Part shown: one piece after another, positions 14,396 through 21,235 of the stretch
How the letters are laid out: each line of letters opens with the position of its first letter
Numbering within the stretch: the stretch's first letter is position 1
Source of the DNA: an uncultured Prevotellaceae bacterium
GTDB lineage: Bacteria > Bacteroidota > Bacteroidia > Bacteroidales > Muribaculaceae
DNA: 32,366 nt
Reading direction: 5' to 3'
Assembly: GCA_937892085.1 (NCBI GenBank)
Contig: CALAVD010000223.1
Span: 1-32,366 of the forward strand
The notes under the pieces: model-generated
The model's input: only the letters and a program-made list of their open reading frames with translations
What the model was told of the DNA's origin: nothing
Databases searched by the model: none
Position numbers and translations under genes: made by a program

Positions 14396-14590
14396 TCAAT
14401 CTTTCAGCCTTGCTTGCCTCTTGATTGATTTCCAGGTGCCCTCGGGCATGTCATCGTTTAAATGACCGGAGACGACGATTGGTCTTCGTTCGCCTGGTTT
14501 CAAAAATATCCGATGATCGCCTTTGGTTCTCTTGTGTTCCCACCCATCAGCTTCCAAAAGTTCAACTACTGTTCTAACTTTCTTCGCCAT
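14396..14590 (-). CDS. hicA: HicA-family mRNA interferase toxin
   Basis: This 64-residue protein has the HicA signature: N-terminal VRTVVELLEADGWEHKRTKG, catalytic His26 in GDHRIFL, and the PGERRPIVV sheet. HicA is a small double-stranded-RNA-binding-fold RNase that cleaves mRNA when free of HicB. ATG at 14590 gives MAKKVRT, the usual family start. A strong promoter lies directly upstream. Confidence 0.9.
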   Translation of the reverse strand: MAKKVRTVVELLEADGWEHKRTKGDHRIFLKPGERRPIVVSGHLNDDMPEGTWKSIKRQARLKD

Positions 14591-14620
14591 AAATAAATTG
14601 ATTAAAGGTGAAACACTATG

Positions 14621-14651
14621 CAAAAGTAACTATATTTCTATTATTAGCAAA
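14621..14651 (-). promoter_or_regulatory. hicA promoter
   Basis: TACTTTTG at 14621-14628 and TTTG at 14648-14651 are separated by 19 bases, a full match to the Bacteroidetes TTTG-N19-TAnnTTTG promoter. The transcript would start about 30 bases before the hicA ATG. Confidence 0.75.
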
Positions 14652-14700
14652 ATATTTCAGCACTTTTTTTAGTGAAAAACGCATTTTTTTGAAAAACGGC

Positions 14701-14733
14701 AGAAAAATGCCCGACGCATCACGCGCCAGGCAT
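14701..14733 (-). terminator. Terminator after the five-gene cassette (copy A)
   Basis: ATGCCTGGCGC and GCGTCGGGCAT form an 11-pair stem with two G-U pairs, a GTGAT loop and TTTTT after it. It lies 38 bases beyond the last cassette gene. A second copy with the same inner 23 bases ends the tail operon at 17333. Confidence 0.85.
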
Positions 14734-14770
14734 CCTGATAGAATTAAAAATGTCAAAAAAAATGTTGTCG

Positions 14771-15016
14771 TTATCGGTATAGCACCCATCCGTGGCGACC
14801 ACTCTTGGGGAATGTCAGGGCAAATCCCTTCTCGAGCATCACGGCTGCCACCTCGTTGGGGTCAAGGTCGGCGATGTCGGCAAGCTCATCACAGATGTTG
14901 TCGGTAGAACGCACCACTGTTTCGCCACTTGCCATCGCTTCGGGGGGTGGGGTGAAGCCCTGGGACGTGAGCCAGGCTGTCACTACAGCCATTGTGAGGT
15001 TGGTTTCTTCGTTCAT
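14771..15016 (-). CDS. Small cassette protein E, unknown
   Basis: This 81-residue protein is the last of five coupled genes. The N-terminal half is helical and acidic; the C-terminus AAVMLEKGFALTFPKSGRHGW looks like a small folded domain ending in a conserved-looking GRHGW. Its start is preceded by AAGGAGGT at a 5-base gap and overlaps the previous stop (ATGA). No family was recognised. Confidence 0.7.
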   Translation of the reverse strand: MNEETNLTMAVVTAWLTSQGFTPPPEAMASGETVVRSTDNICDELADIADLDPNEVAAVMLEKGFALTFPKSGRHGWVLYR

Positions 15017-15267
15017 CGCTCACCTCCTTCATCAAGGTGGTGCTGCTCGATGAAGCTGGTCAGGGCATCACGCAGGGTTATTACTTGGCGCACCTCGTCA
15101 AGCCAGATGTGCGTCTCATGAATCAGGTCATCGTAGCTGCGAATGTGTCGCTGAACGCGAATCTCGCACGCTGTGGGGTCATTGTTCGACGTGTCAACAA
15201 TCTTGTCAATGACAATCTTTAAGTCGTCACGCTCGAAATTGGTGGATTTCACTTTCAAGGTGCTCAT
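15013..15267 (-). CDS. Small cassette protein D, unknown
   Basis: This 84-residue, acidic helical protein has no recognised motif. Its start carries AAGGAGGT six bases upstream and overlaps the end of the previous gene, and its own end contains the Shine-Dalgarno of the next gene (codons for EGGER). The coupled start and stop suggest equal expression with its neighbours. Confidence 0.7.
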   Translation of the reverse strand: MSTLKVKSTNFERDDLKIVIDKIVDTSNNDPTACEIRVQRHIRSYDDLIHETHIWLDEVRQVITLRDALTSFIEQHHLDEGGER

Positions 15268-15536
15268 ACGGCCACCTCCTTTCTCTGCATGGCGGTCATG
15301 CCGCTGTAGTCAAACTTCATGCGGCGGTCGTCGCCGAAGGAGTCGGTGAACACATAGTGGCCACGATACACGCCCATCTTCTGCCACCGGTGCAGCGGCA
15401 CGTTGTAGGCATAGCACTCCACGCTGCCTAAGCGCGTGGCCAGTTCGTCGCCCTTGCGGTGACACTCGGGGCAGGTGGCATCAAAGTGTTCAAGTACCTG
15501 CGTGCCCTTGCGCAGCTCAAACTTCCACGCTTTCAT
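15264..15536 (-). CDS. Small cassette protein C with CPEC motif
   Basis: This 90-residue protein contains Cys-Pro-Glu-Cys-His (about residues 22-26), which could bind a metal. Only this Cys pair is tightly spaced; a further Cys-Tyr-Ala-Tyr lies near residue 41. The rest is basic and aromatic-rich. Its start follows AAGGAGGT and overlaps the previous stop. No function was recognised. Confidence 0.7.
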   Translation of the reverse strand: MKAWKFELRKGTQVLEHFDATCPECHRKGDELATRLGSVECYAYNVPLHRWQKMGVYRGHYVFTDSFGDDRRMKFDYSGMTAMQRKEVAV

Positions 15537-15877
15537 ACGGCACCTCCTTCCTCGCTGTAGCGTGCGTCGAGGGCAGCGATGGCACGGCTGTACTCCACTT
15601 CGATGCCTATAAGGGCTTCCTTGCGGTCGAAGTCGAGTTGCACTTTCTTCTGCGACAGTTCATGGATGCACTCCACGGCGGCATCGAGGAGGGTTTTCAG
15701 CGCCTCCACATCGGCATCTGCTTGGCGCATGCTCTGGTTGCAGTAGTGGAGTGTGTTCTTGGCCATATCGATCTGGTGGCTCAGTTCAACCTGCCGGAGT
15801 TCGAAGTTGCGCGCCGTGGTGGCACGTTCCATTGCGAACTTCGCCTTCAGCTCTCGCAGTTCTTTGGCTTTGTTCAT
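15533..15877 (-). CDS. Small cassette protein B, coiled coil
   Basis: This 114-residue protein is nearly all coiled-coil helix, with clear heptads from residue 5 to 100 and few aromatic residues. Its start is preceded by AGGAGG and overlaps the stop of the membrane protein gene. A structural or partner-bridging role is inferred; there is no known family. Confidence 0.7.
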   Translation of the reverse strand: MNKAKELRELKAKFAMERATTARNFELRQVELSHQIDMAKNTLHYCNQSMRQADADVEALKTLLDAAVECIHELSQKKVQLDFDRKEALIGIEVEYSRAIAALDARYSEEGGAV

Positions 15878-16131
15878 CGCTCGCCTCCTTTCTCGATATC
15901 GATGGTCATATTGAGCGCCATGATAACGGCGAAGGTCATCACGGCCACCGTGTGGAAGGTGCTCCAGTTGTGGTTGATGGTGGCTGCCATGACGGCAAAC
16001 ACGGCGACGATGCCGCTGATGAGCGTCAATGATGGTGATGTTAGTAACTCTAATGCTTTCTCGGCAAGCATCATTGCCGACTGCTGCGCAGTGCTCTCTC
16101 GTTTCAATGAAATGGTCTTCATTTCTTCCAT
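15874..16131 (-). CDS. Small cassette protein A, two membrane segments
   Basis: This 85-residue protein opens the cassette. A short polar N-terminus is followed by hydrophobic segments around residues 36-51 and 57-72. The ATG at 16131 is inside the third copy of an 18-base repeat; ATG at 16122 is an alternative. The first gene after the structured leader, its start site is the target of alternative pairing. Function unknown. Confidence 0.65.
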   Translation of the reverse strand: MEEMKTISLKRESTAQQSAMMLAEKALELLTSPSLTLISGIVAVFAVMAATINHNWSTFHTVAVMTFAVIMALNMTIDIEKGGER

Positions 16132-16345
16132 GTTGTTTTGGCTATAGGGCAAAAAAACGGCTGCCCATATCCCGTTCGCCAAAACAACATGGAAGTTTAC
16201 TCCGAGAGCAAAATCTATGTATAGGATAGGACAGCCTATTGGCTGTTGGTCGCAGGCTATAAAAATAGCCCGATTGTGTATCGAGCAATATCCGTTGCTC
16301 GTCGGAGAGGACTCACCTCCATGTTATTTTGGCACTGCAAATATA
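16131..16345 (-). ncRNA. Structured 5' leader with switch-like pairing
   Basis: The leader begins near 16331 and runs about 200 nt to the first cassette gene. An 18-base block, GCCAAAACAACATGGAAG, occurs at 16125-16142 around the start codon. A near copy with two changes lies at 16316-16333 at the 5' end. The reverse complement lies between them at 16178-16195. The middle block can pair with either end. Inner hairpins are GAGCAA/TTGCTC, GGCTAT/ATAGCC and CAGCC/GGCTG, with an outer CTCCGA/TCGGAG helix. A weak terminator-like stem (AACGG/CCGTT then TTTTT) follows the middle block. Confidence 0.6.
16261..16322 (-). CDS. Possible leader peptide in structured RNA
   Basis: An ATG at 16320-16322, inside the 5' copy of the repeated block, opens 21 codons ending near 16259-16261. 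There is no Shine-Dalgarno upstream because the RNA begins about ten bases earlier. A ribosome on this frame would occupy the 5' repeat and free the middle block to pair with the start site. It may be chance. Confidence 0.3.
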
Positions 16346-16370
16346 CAGCGATTTATCCGAAATAAACAAA
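16338..16370 (-). promoter_or_regulatory. Promoter of the leader RNA and cassette
   Basis: TATATTTG (16338-16345) followed by C and TTTG (16367-16370) at a 21-base distance form a consensus Bacteroidetes promoter. It places the RNA start inside or at the edge of the 5' repeat copy. Confidence 0.75.
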
Positions 16371-16410
16371 CGTTTATCTCGAAAAATGCGAAAATATGTT
16401 GTAAAACATA

Positions 16411-16659
16411 TTATAGCACGAAAAGATAATAAAAAAGCCGCTCGCAAGCGGCCATGTCTCTACAGGAAAGTAGAGCGAGGCTGGTTACTTGAATAACGTT
16501 GGTGTTGATTTCGCTGTTAATAAAGAATGCCCCTATAAGGTCGTTACCGTCCTCGCCAACTACAGCGAAGAACTTGCCATGGTCGATGCCGTGGAAAAGG
16601 TCTCCGTGGAATATTGATCCACGTTGCAGTAGCAGGTCAGCAGCTTGCGGGAACTCCAT
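16411..16659 (-). pseudogene. PanT-like toxin partner, probably truncated
   Basis: The first 50 residues (HGKFFAVVGEDGNDLIGAFF) look like a small globular toxin-type domain of a gene following a Panacea antitoxin. After about residue 55 the frame enters two hairpins, including a perfect terminator (16431-16452), and encodes low-complexity Leu/Cys-rich sequence. A functional gene should end before its terminator, so the 3' part of the toxin seems to be missing. It overlaps the antitoxin gene by 23 bases. A short but complete toxin cannot be ruled out. Confidence 0.55.
16431..16475 (-). terminator. Double-hairpin terminator of the Panacea unit
   Basis: CTCTAC/GTAGAG (16458-16475) is followed by GCCGCT/AGCGGC (16437-16452) with a four-base loop and then TTTTTT. 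The second hairpin is a strong intrinsic terminator that lies inside the end of the toxin frame. Confidence 0.8.
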
Positions 16660-17212
16660 CGTTTAGTGCTTTTTCGAGAGAGATCATTTCGGATACGTGG
16701 TTAATCATATCTTCGTTGGCTCCAGCCTCACGCATTATATTTGCGGCATCCATATAGCGGTCCTTGTCGGTCTGCGACCAAGCGGGTCCATGTGACTGCT
16801 GGGAGAGGATGATGCTGTCGATGGGCGCATAGCTATTGAGCGAGGCCTCGAGTTCTCTCAGGTCGGTTGCTGAGAGGTTATCCATATTGGGCACATCCTG
16901 TGGTTTAATCTCATATCGATTCTCGACGGTAAACATATCTTTATATTTACTGCCCTCCTCGTGGAAGAAGCTATCGCCTCTGACAGCTTTTATCATGTCA
17001 TATAACTGTGATGGCACAGGCCCGAAATCCATGGCAACGTAGGTGTCGCCAGTGATGCTTCGTCCGTACTTGACGAGATGAGCTTGGTCTGCGAAATAGA
17101 GGATTTTGAAGACCTTTATAAAGTCGGCTCTGATAGAGCGTCGAGACAGCTCATTGACGACGAATAGCATGGCCGCGAGAGCTGCCTGTTTTCGGAATTT
17201 AAGCTGTAACAT
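16637..17212 (-). CDS. Panacea-domain (SocA/PanA-like) antitoxin
   Basis: This 191-residue protein has the Panacea (DUF4065) hallmarks: FIKVFKILYFADQAHLVKYG at about residues 30-50, then SITGDTYVAMDFGPVPSQLYD. Panacea proteins are antitoxins of modular toxin-antitoxin pairs in many phages and prophages, with the partner gene next to them. ATG at 17212 gives MLQLKFRKQAAL; an in-frame ATG at 17278 would start upstream of the promoter. A good promoter lies directly before it. Function as an antitoxin is well grounded in the family; which toxin it neutralises is unknown. Confidence 0.85.
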   Translation of the reverse strand: MLQLKFRKQAALAAMLFVVNELSRRSIRADFIKVFKILYFADQAHLVKYGRSITGDTYVAMDFGPVPSQLYDMIKAVRGDSFFHEEGSKYKDMFTVENRYEIKPQDVPNMDNLSATDLRELEASLNSYAPIDSIILSQQSHGPAWSQTDKDRYMDAANIMREAGANEDMINHVSEMISLEKALNDGVPASC

Positions 17213-17251
17213 AGTTGGAATTGATTGGTTAATAACGTGTTTTGTGCGCCA

Positions 17252-17283
17252 CAAAATTAGTTCTATTTTTTTGAGCAACCAAA
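17252..17283 (-). promoter_or_regulatory. Promoter of the Panacea antitoxin
   Basis: TAATTTTG (17252-17259) and TTTG (17280-17283), 20 bases apart, match the Bacteroidetes consensus. The transcript would start about 30 bases before the ATG at 17212. Confidence 0.75.
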
Positions 17284-17326
17284 TTTTTTAACATTTAATA
17301 TGCTAAATATATCAATTTGACCATGT

Positions 17327-17359
17327 TAATAAAAGCCCGACGCATCACGCGCCAGGCTT
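17327..17359 (-). terminator. Terminator of the tail operon (copy B)
   Basis: AAGCCTGGCGC and GCGTCGGGCTT form an 11-pair stem with the same GTGAT loop as copy A at 14701, followed by TTATTAAC. The inner 23 bases are identical to copy A, and the outer AAG/CTT pair replaces ATG/CAT, so pairing is conserved. Confidence 0.8.
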
Positions 17360-17391
17360 CAGACCAAACGTATGAAAAAATTAATTTACTA

Positions 17392-19317
17392 TTACTCGGT
17401 AATTCGCCAGAACGTCCCTTTCATCACAGGGTTAAGGCCATGGGTGTTGACCTGGCACTGGAGCTCGCTGCACAGATACCACTTGCCACGGATAAGGAAG
17501 CGGGCATGGACGTTGGGCAGCTCCCTCGAGATGAAAGAGAACTCATATTTCTTGTAGCGGTCGATTTGTGCCAGGGCATCACGAGTGGCACCCCAAGCGT
17601 AATGCTCGCTGTTGTTGATGCGCAGCGTGCCATTGTGACTGCTGGTTACCGCCGTGTAGTTGCTCACAATCTTATGCTGCTGGTTGCCTATGTCCTGATA
17701 GTCCCATGACGGCACCACCTCAAAGGTGTCGACCCATGGAGCGGGCAGGTAGTCGACAAAGCGTAACCAATCGCCATACCAGAACCCGACATATATCTTG
17801 TTGAAATATTCGGCTTTGCCGTCACTGTCGCCACGCATAATGATCTGTGTGGCGAACAACGAGGTCTGCTGCACCAAGGTCTCCCACTCCTGCATCTCCT
17901 CCCTGGAGGATGGGCGTGGGCGGTGGCCATTGCCACTCGTGGACTCGTTGTCGGTGCTGCCGGGGTCGAGAAACAGCACACGGCCACGCGTTATCTCGTT
18001 GTCGTTGCTGTCGAGGTCGATGCAAAGGTCGAGCCAGGCGGGGACAAACTTTATCTCGTCTTTAGAGCTGTAGTTTTTGTCATCCCGTATCCAGTCGCCG
18101 AAGCGGTTGAACGGGCGCAGCTCATAGCCGCTGCCATAGAGAACAAAGCTCGTGCGCTCGTCGGTGGGCTTGCGCAGCATCTCAACGACGACAAAATAGG
18201 TGTCGATGTCCTCGGCATAGAGCAGCCACTGGTCATTTATCGAGCCGCCGGCAGTGCGTCCCTTGCTAGGGCCGTAGGTGTGCAGATGGCTAATCATCTC
18301 CTGCAGTGTGGCATAGACCTGCACATAGGTGTCAGGATACTTGTGGAAGTACCAGTAGCAAGAATAGAAGTTCCACAGCTCATGGTCGCACGAGGCGTAG
18401 CCAATGTTTGACGAGCCGCTGTAGTCGCTCTTGTCGTCCTTATCGATATCTACCGTGAACTCATCCACGACATCGGTGATTTCTACCGTGCCGGCATCGT
18501 CTTGGTTCTGCATCGAGAAAGAGAATGTCACCGTCTGCCGCTTGTGGTCGATGTCGAACTCGCCTAACAGCAGCTTCTCAAGCTCGCTGAAGAAATCGTT
18601 GATGCTCCAGTGAGGCAGCACAGAAGCCCACGTGCAATTCCTGAGGGCATAAGGCAGGGTGTTGAGCATGTAGAGCCTCGACCATTCGGGGTCTGCTGCC
18701 CACTGGCTGCCATAGAACTCGTAGCCAAGCGCGTCACAAATCTTCTCGACAAGGACGTAGAGGCGCAGCTGGCACGACAGCCCATTCACAACCTCCGTGT
18801 CGTCGTCATCGTCTTGCGTGGTGTGCCATTGCCAGGTGCCGTTAACCTTCTCGGCACGGTTCTGGAGGTTGCCGCTGGCGTTGTTGACCCATGGCAGAGC
18901 TATCACGTCGCCACTGCCCCACATCGTTGACGGTGGGCTGGTGTGTGACGTGGAGTAATACCCTAAGTCAAGCTCGTTGATGAAGATGTTGTCCCAATCT
19001 GCGTAGAAGTTCTTGAATGAGCGTCCTTTCAAGAACTGCACCTTAACGTTGTCGTCGCTCACGCCCACCACAGCAACAGCCCCCGACACATGAAACTTGC
19101 CGGCATAGATATCGGCATCGTAAAAGAGCGTGGTGATATCGACATCCTTGCGGTAGATGTTGGAGAAGATTTCCCTGTTCTGCTTACAGCCTCGCAAGGG
19201 CAGGTCAAAGGATAGCGAGAAGTCATCACGGTCGCTGAAGAGCCGGTTGGCCGACACATAATCAATCGTGGTGTCGCTCTTGGTGACGGCGGGCTTGTTG
19301 TCGATAAGAAGTGTCAT
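17392..19317 (-). CDS. Large tail-tip protein, candidate baseplate hub
   Basis: This 641-residue protein is the last gene of the tail operon. It is rich in Asp, Trp and Tyr and beta-structured, with a run of Asp residues (about residues 178-182) and a C-terminal domain ending VMKGTFWRITE. Position after the tape measure and the length fit a distal tail, hub or receptor-contact protein. ATG at 19317 gives MTLLIDNKPAV and leaves seven bases to the preceding gene; a longer frame is out of family context. No enzymatic motif was seen. Confidence 0.65.
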   Translation of the reverse strand: MTLLIDNKPAVTKSDTTIDYVSANRLFSDRDDFSLSFDLPLRGCKQNREIFSNIYRKDVDITTLFYDADIYAGKFHVSGAVAVVGVSDDNVKVQFLKGRSFKNFYADWDNIFINELDLGYYSTSHTSPPSTMWGSGDVIALPWVNNASGNLQNRAEKVNGTWQWHTTQDDDDDTEVVNGLSCQLRLYVLVEKICDALGYEFYGSQWAADPEWSRLYMLNTLPYALRNCTWASVLPHWSINDFFSELEKLLLGEFDIDHKRQTVTFSFSMQNQDDAGTVEITDVVDEFTVDIDKDDKSDYSGSSNIGYASCDHELWNFYSCYWYFHKYPDTYVQVYATLQEMISHLHTYGPSKGRTAGGSINDQWLLYAEDIDTYFVVVEMLRKPTDERTSFVLYGSGYELRPFNRFGDWIRDDKNYSSKDEIKFVPAWLDLCIDLDSNDNEITRGRVLFLDPGSTDNESTSGNGHRPRPSSREEMQEWETLVQQTSLFATQIIMRGDSDGKAEYFNKIYVGFWYGDWLRFVDYLPAPWVDTFEVVPSWDYQDIGNQQHKIVSNYTAVTSSHNGTLRINNSEHYAWGATRDALAQIDRYKKYEFSFISRELPNVHARFLIRGKWYLCSELQCQVNTHGLNPVMKGTFWRITE

Positions 19318-19324
19318 AGATGAT

Positions 19325-20080
19325 TTATTTTGAAGGATAGCGACGGTTAAGTTCATCATACTCCCGTGCCTGAGCGTCAAGCTCGGTAAGGGCACGCCAG
19401 CAGTCCATGGCAAGGATTTCCTTCTCCTTGGTGACGTCGCCCTTTGTGAGGGCACGGATTTGGCCGTTCATGGCATCCTGCAGCTGCTGCGCCGTGGGAG
19501 GACGGTTGGAGTCGGCATGAAGCAGGTTGCCGTCGTTGCTCACGCCCTGGAAGAAGTGTGGCCACTGCCTCGAGAACAGCTGCTTCACAGCCATCCACCA
19601 CCAGAAGACTGACACTTTCTCGGCTTGGTTGAGTTCGATCTTGTCGGTGTCGTAAAGCAGCTTCGCCATCTCCACGAGGAGTGCCTGGTTCTGCGTCTGC
19701 AGATAGCCCTGATACAGGTTCTCGCAGTAGAGATACCTGTCAAAGGCGAAGCCCACCAGTTGGGAGTCGGCGGCATGGCGACGCTTGATGGTGGAGATGC
19801 GCACAGGCACATCGGGAATCGCCTCCAGGAAGTCGAGCGCATGAATGGCGCTCGCCACCACCTCTACCGACAAGAAGAACTCCGTCTTGCCTAACCGGGC
19901 AAGGTATCCGTCGCCGTAGCGACAACGTATCTTGAGCTTTGACCAGGCAAAGAAGCAATATACTTTAAGCTGATCGATGGAGAGGTTGTCGCCGAAGAGG
20001 TTATAGACGTAGTAGAGCTGGTTGTCGTCAAGCTCCTGCCACGACTTAGGAACAGTAATATATATCTTGTTAGGAGTCAT
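19325..20080 (-). CDS. Conserved tail-module protein, unknown
   Basis: This 251-residue soluble, helical protein starts MTPNKIYITVPKSWQELDD. It contains Trp-rich helices (KVSVFWWWMAVKQLF, about residues 155-169) and an acidic C-terminus. Its start overlaps the stop of the holin-endolysin gene. It resembles hypothetical proteins of Bacteroidetes prophages as far as I can recall; a tail assembly role is inferred from location. Confidence 0.65.
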   Translation of the reverse strand: MTPNKIYITVPKSWQELDDNQLYYVYNLFGDNLSIDQLKVYCFFAWSKLKIRCRYGDGYLARLGKTEFFLSVEVVASAIHALDFLEAIPDVPVRISTIKRRHAADSQLVGFAFDRYLYCENLYQGYLQTQNQALLVEMAKLLYDTDKIELNQAEKVSVFWWWMAVKQLFSRQWPHFFQGVSNDGNLLHADSNRPPTAQQLQDAMNGQIRALTKGDVTKEKEILAMDCWRALTELDAQAREYDELNRRYPSK

Positions 20081-21165
20081 ACGATGGTGATGTAAATCTT
20101 TCGACCAGCCTTCTTAGCCGGCCATAGGTAATGAGTCATCAGCTGGTCGAAGGCCTTGCGGGAGTCCGCAACTTTGCCCACCTGCTTGTTGTAGCCAACA
20201 ATGATGCAGCCGGCACTGTTCTTCTCGGTCGTGCCGCAGTGAATGAGGATGCCTTCGAAGTGGGGCACTTCCTTCACCCACGGCATGGTGTGGTTGTATT
20301 TGGCGGCCTCAAGGAATTTCGACACGCCGAACTTGGGAGAATAGGACCATCCAACGCGGTAAGTGCCATAGGGTATTGCCGTGAGGCTGGCAATCTTCTT
20401 CTCGCCATTGTCGAAGATGCCATTCTTGTTCTTGTCGCGCACAGTGTCCTCGATGGTGTCGCAAACATACGCCTTCTTGCCGTTCTCGCCCATCACATAA
20501 AGATGGCCAATGGTGTATTTCTCCTTTAGAGCCGTGCGCTCCAAGCGCAGCTGCAGGCTGCCTTTCTCGGGAATCAGAACACGAGGCATAGCAGCAAGGG
20601 ACGTAGGCATACCTTCTGCACGCTTTGCCGCGAACTGCTCGGAATACTCCTGCGAGAAAGGCGAGGAGCGGTCGCCGCCATGCTCGCCGTCGCCGCCATG
20701 CTGCTCGAGGATACCGCTTAAGTCAACGTCAAGATGCCGCTCGGTCTTATCGACCATGATCTGCTGCAGTATCTTAGCCCATTTAGCACCATTGCACGAT
20801 GAGCAGTTCTCGAGGATGCTCCACCCCTGCCAGAAGATTACCGCTCCGGCAGACAGCTTAAGGGCATCGAACGGCAAGCTCTCGGTGACATACATCTCGA
20901 GGAAGTAGGCAAAGACCAGCAGAGCATAGACGCAGAGCAGCGTCCAGATGGTCTTGCCGAAATGGTAGCTCTTGAACTTGCCTGTCTCACGGTCGGCTTC
21001 GGCAGGATAGGCGTTCTTGACACGGCGTGACAGCAACCATGCGCTCAGGCAGTCGCCCAGAACGGCAGCGGTGCATAGCAGTATGTAGGGCAGGGTGGGA
21101 GCTAACGCCGTGCCAACCGCACCCATAGCAGTGAAGAAGACTCTTCGTAGGTTTTCGATATTCAT
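20077..21165 (-). CDS. Holin-endolysin fusion (DUF5675-like lysin)
   Basis: This 362-residue protein joins a holin-like membrane domain (hydrophobic segments at about 12-45, 72-93 and 99-120) to a soluble C-terminal domain (about 200-362) of the DUF5675 type. The C-terminal part contains ILIHCGTTEKNSAGCIIVG (His309-Cys310-Gly and Ser317-Ala-Gly-Cys320), reminiscent of the His/Cys pair of L,D-transpeptidases. A membrane-anchored peptidoglycan-cutting protein for cell lysis is the likely function. A linker rich in His and Gly (155-170) joins the halves. ATG at 21165 follows an A/T-rich leader. Confidence 0.7.
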   Translation of the reverse strand: MNIENLRRVFFTAMGAVGTALAPTLPYILLCTAAVLGDCLSAWLLSRRVKNAYPAEADRETGKFKSYHFGKTIWTLLCVYALLVFAYFLEMYVTESLPFDALKLSAGAVIFWQGWSILENCSSCNGAKWAKILQQIMVDKTERHLDVDLSGILEQHGGDGEHGGDRSSPFSQEYSEQFAAKRAEGMPTSLAAMPRVLIPEKGSLQLRLERTALKEKYTIGHLYVMGENGKKAYVCDTIEDTVRDKNKNGIFDNGEKKIASLTAIPYGTYRVGWSYSPKFGVSKFLEAAKYNHTMPWVKEVPHFEGILIHCGTTEKNSAGCIIVGYNKQVGKVADSRKAFDQLMTHYLWPAKKAGRKIYITIV

Positions 21166-21194
21166 AAATATAATGTTTTTGAGTTATTTTTAGG

Positions 21195-21202
21195 CAAAAA
21201 TA
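21195..21202 (-). promoter_or_regulatory. Possible promoter of the holin-endolysin gene
   Basis: TATTTTTG fits the TAnnTTTG -7 box and lies 30 bases before the start codon. A -33 TTTG is not evident, so activity is uncertain. The gap 21166-21235 otherwise contains only an imperfect short stem (TAGTC/GACTA). Confidence 0.4.
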
Positions 21203-21235
21203 CCAATGCATAGTCATTTAAAAAAAGACTAAAAG

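Noticed and set aside
16125..16333. Small transposable element (MITE or IS end) with inverted repeats
   Set aside because: The three 18-base blocks are not terminal inverted repeats of one element, no target duplication is seen, and the promoter plus ordered hairpins fit an RNA leader better. It is not fully excluded.
16217..16429. Plus-strand frame across the leader
   Set aside because: It is antisense to a promoter and structured leader and has no plausible start context.
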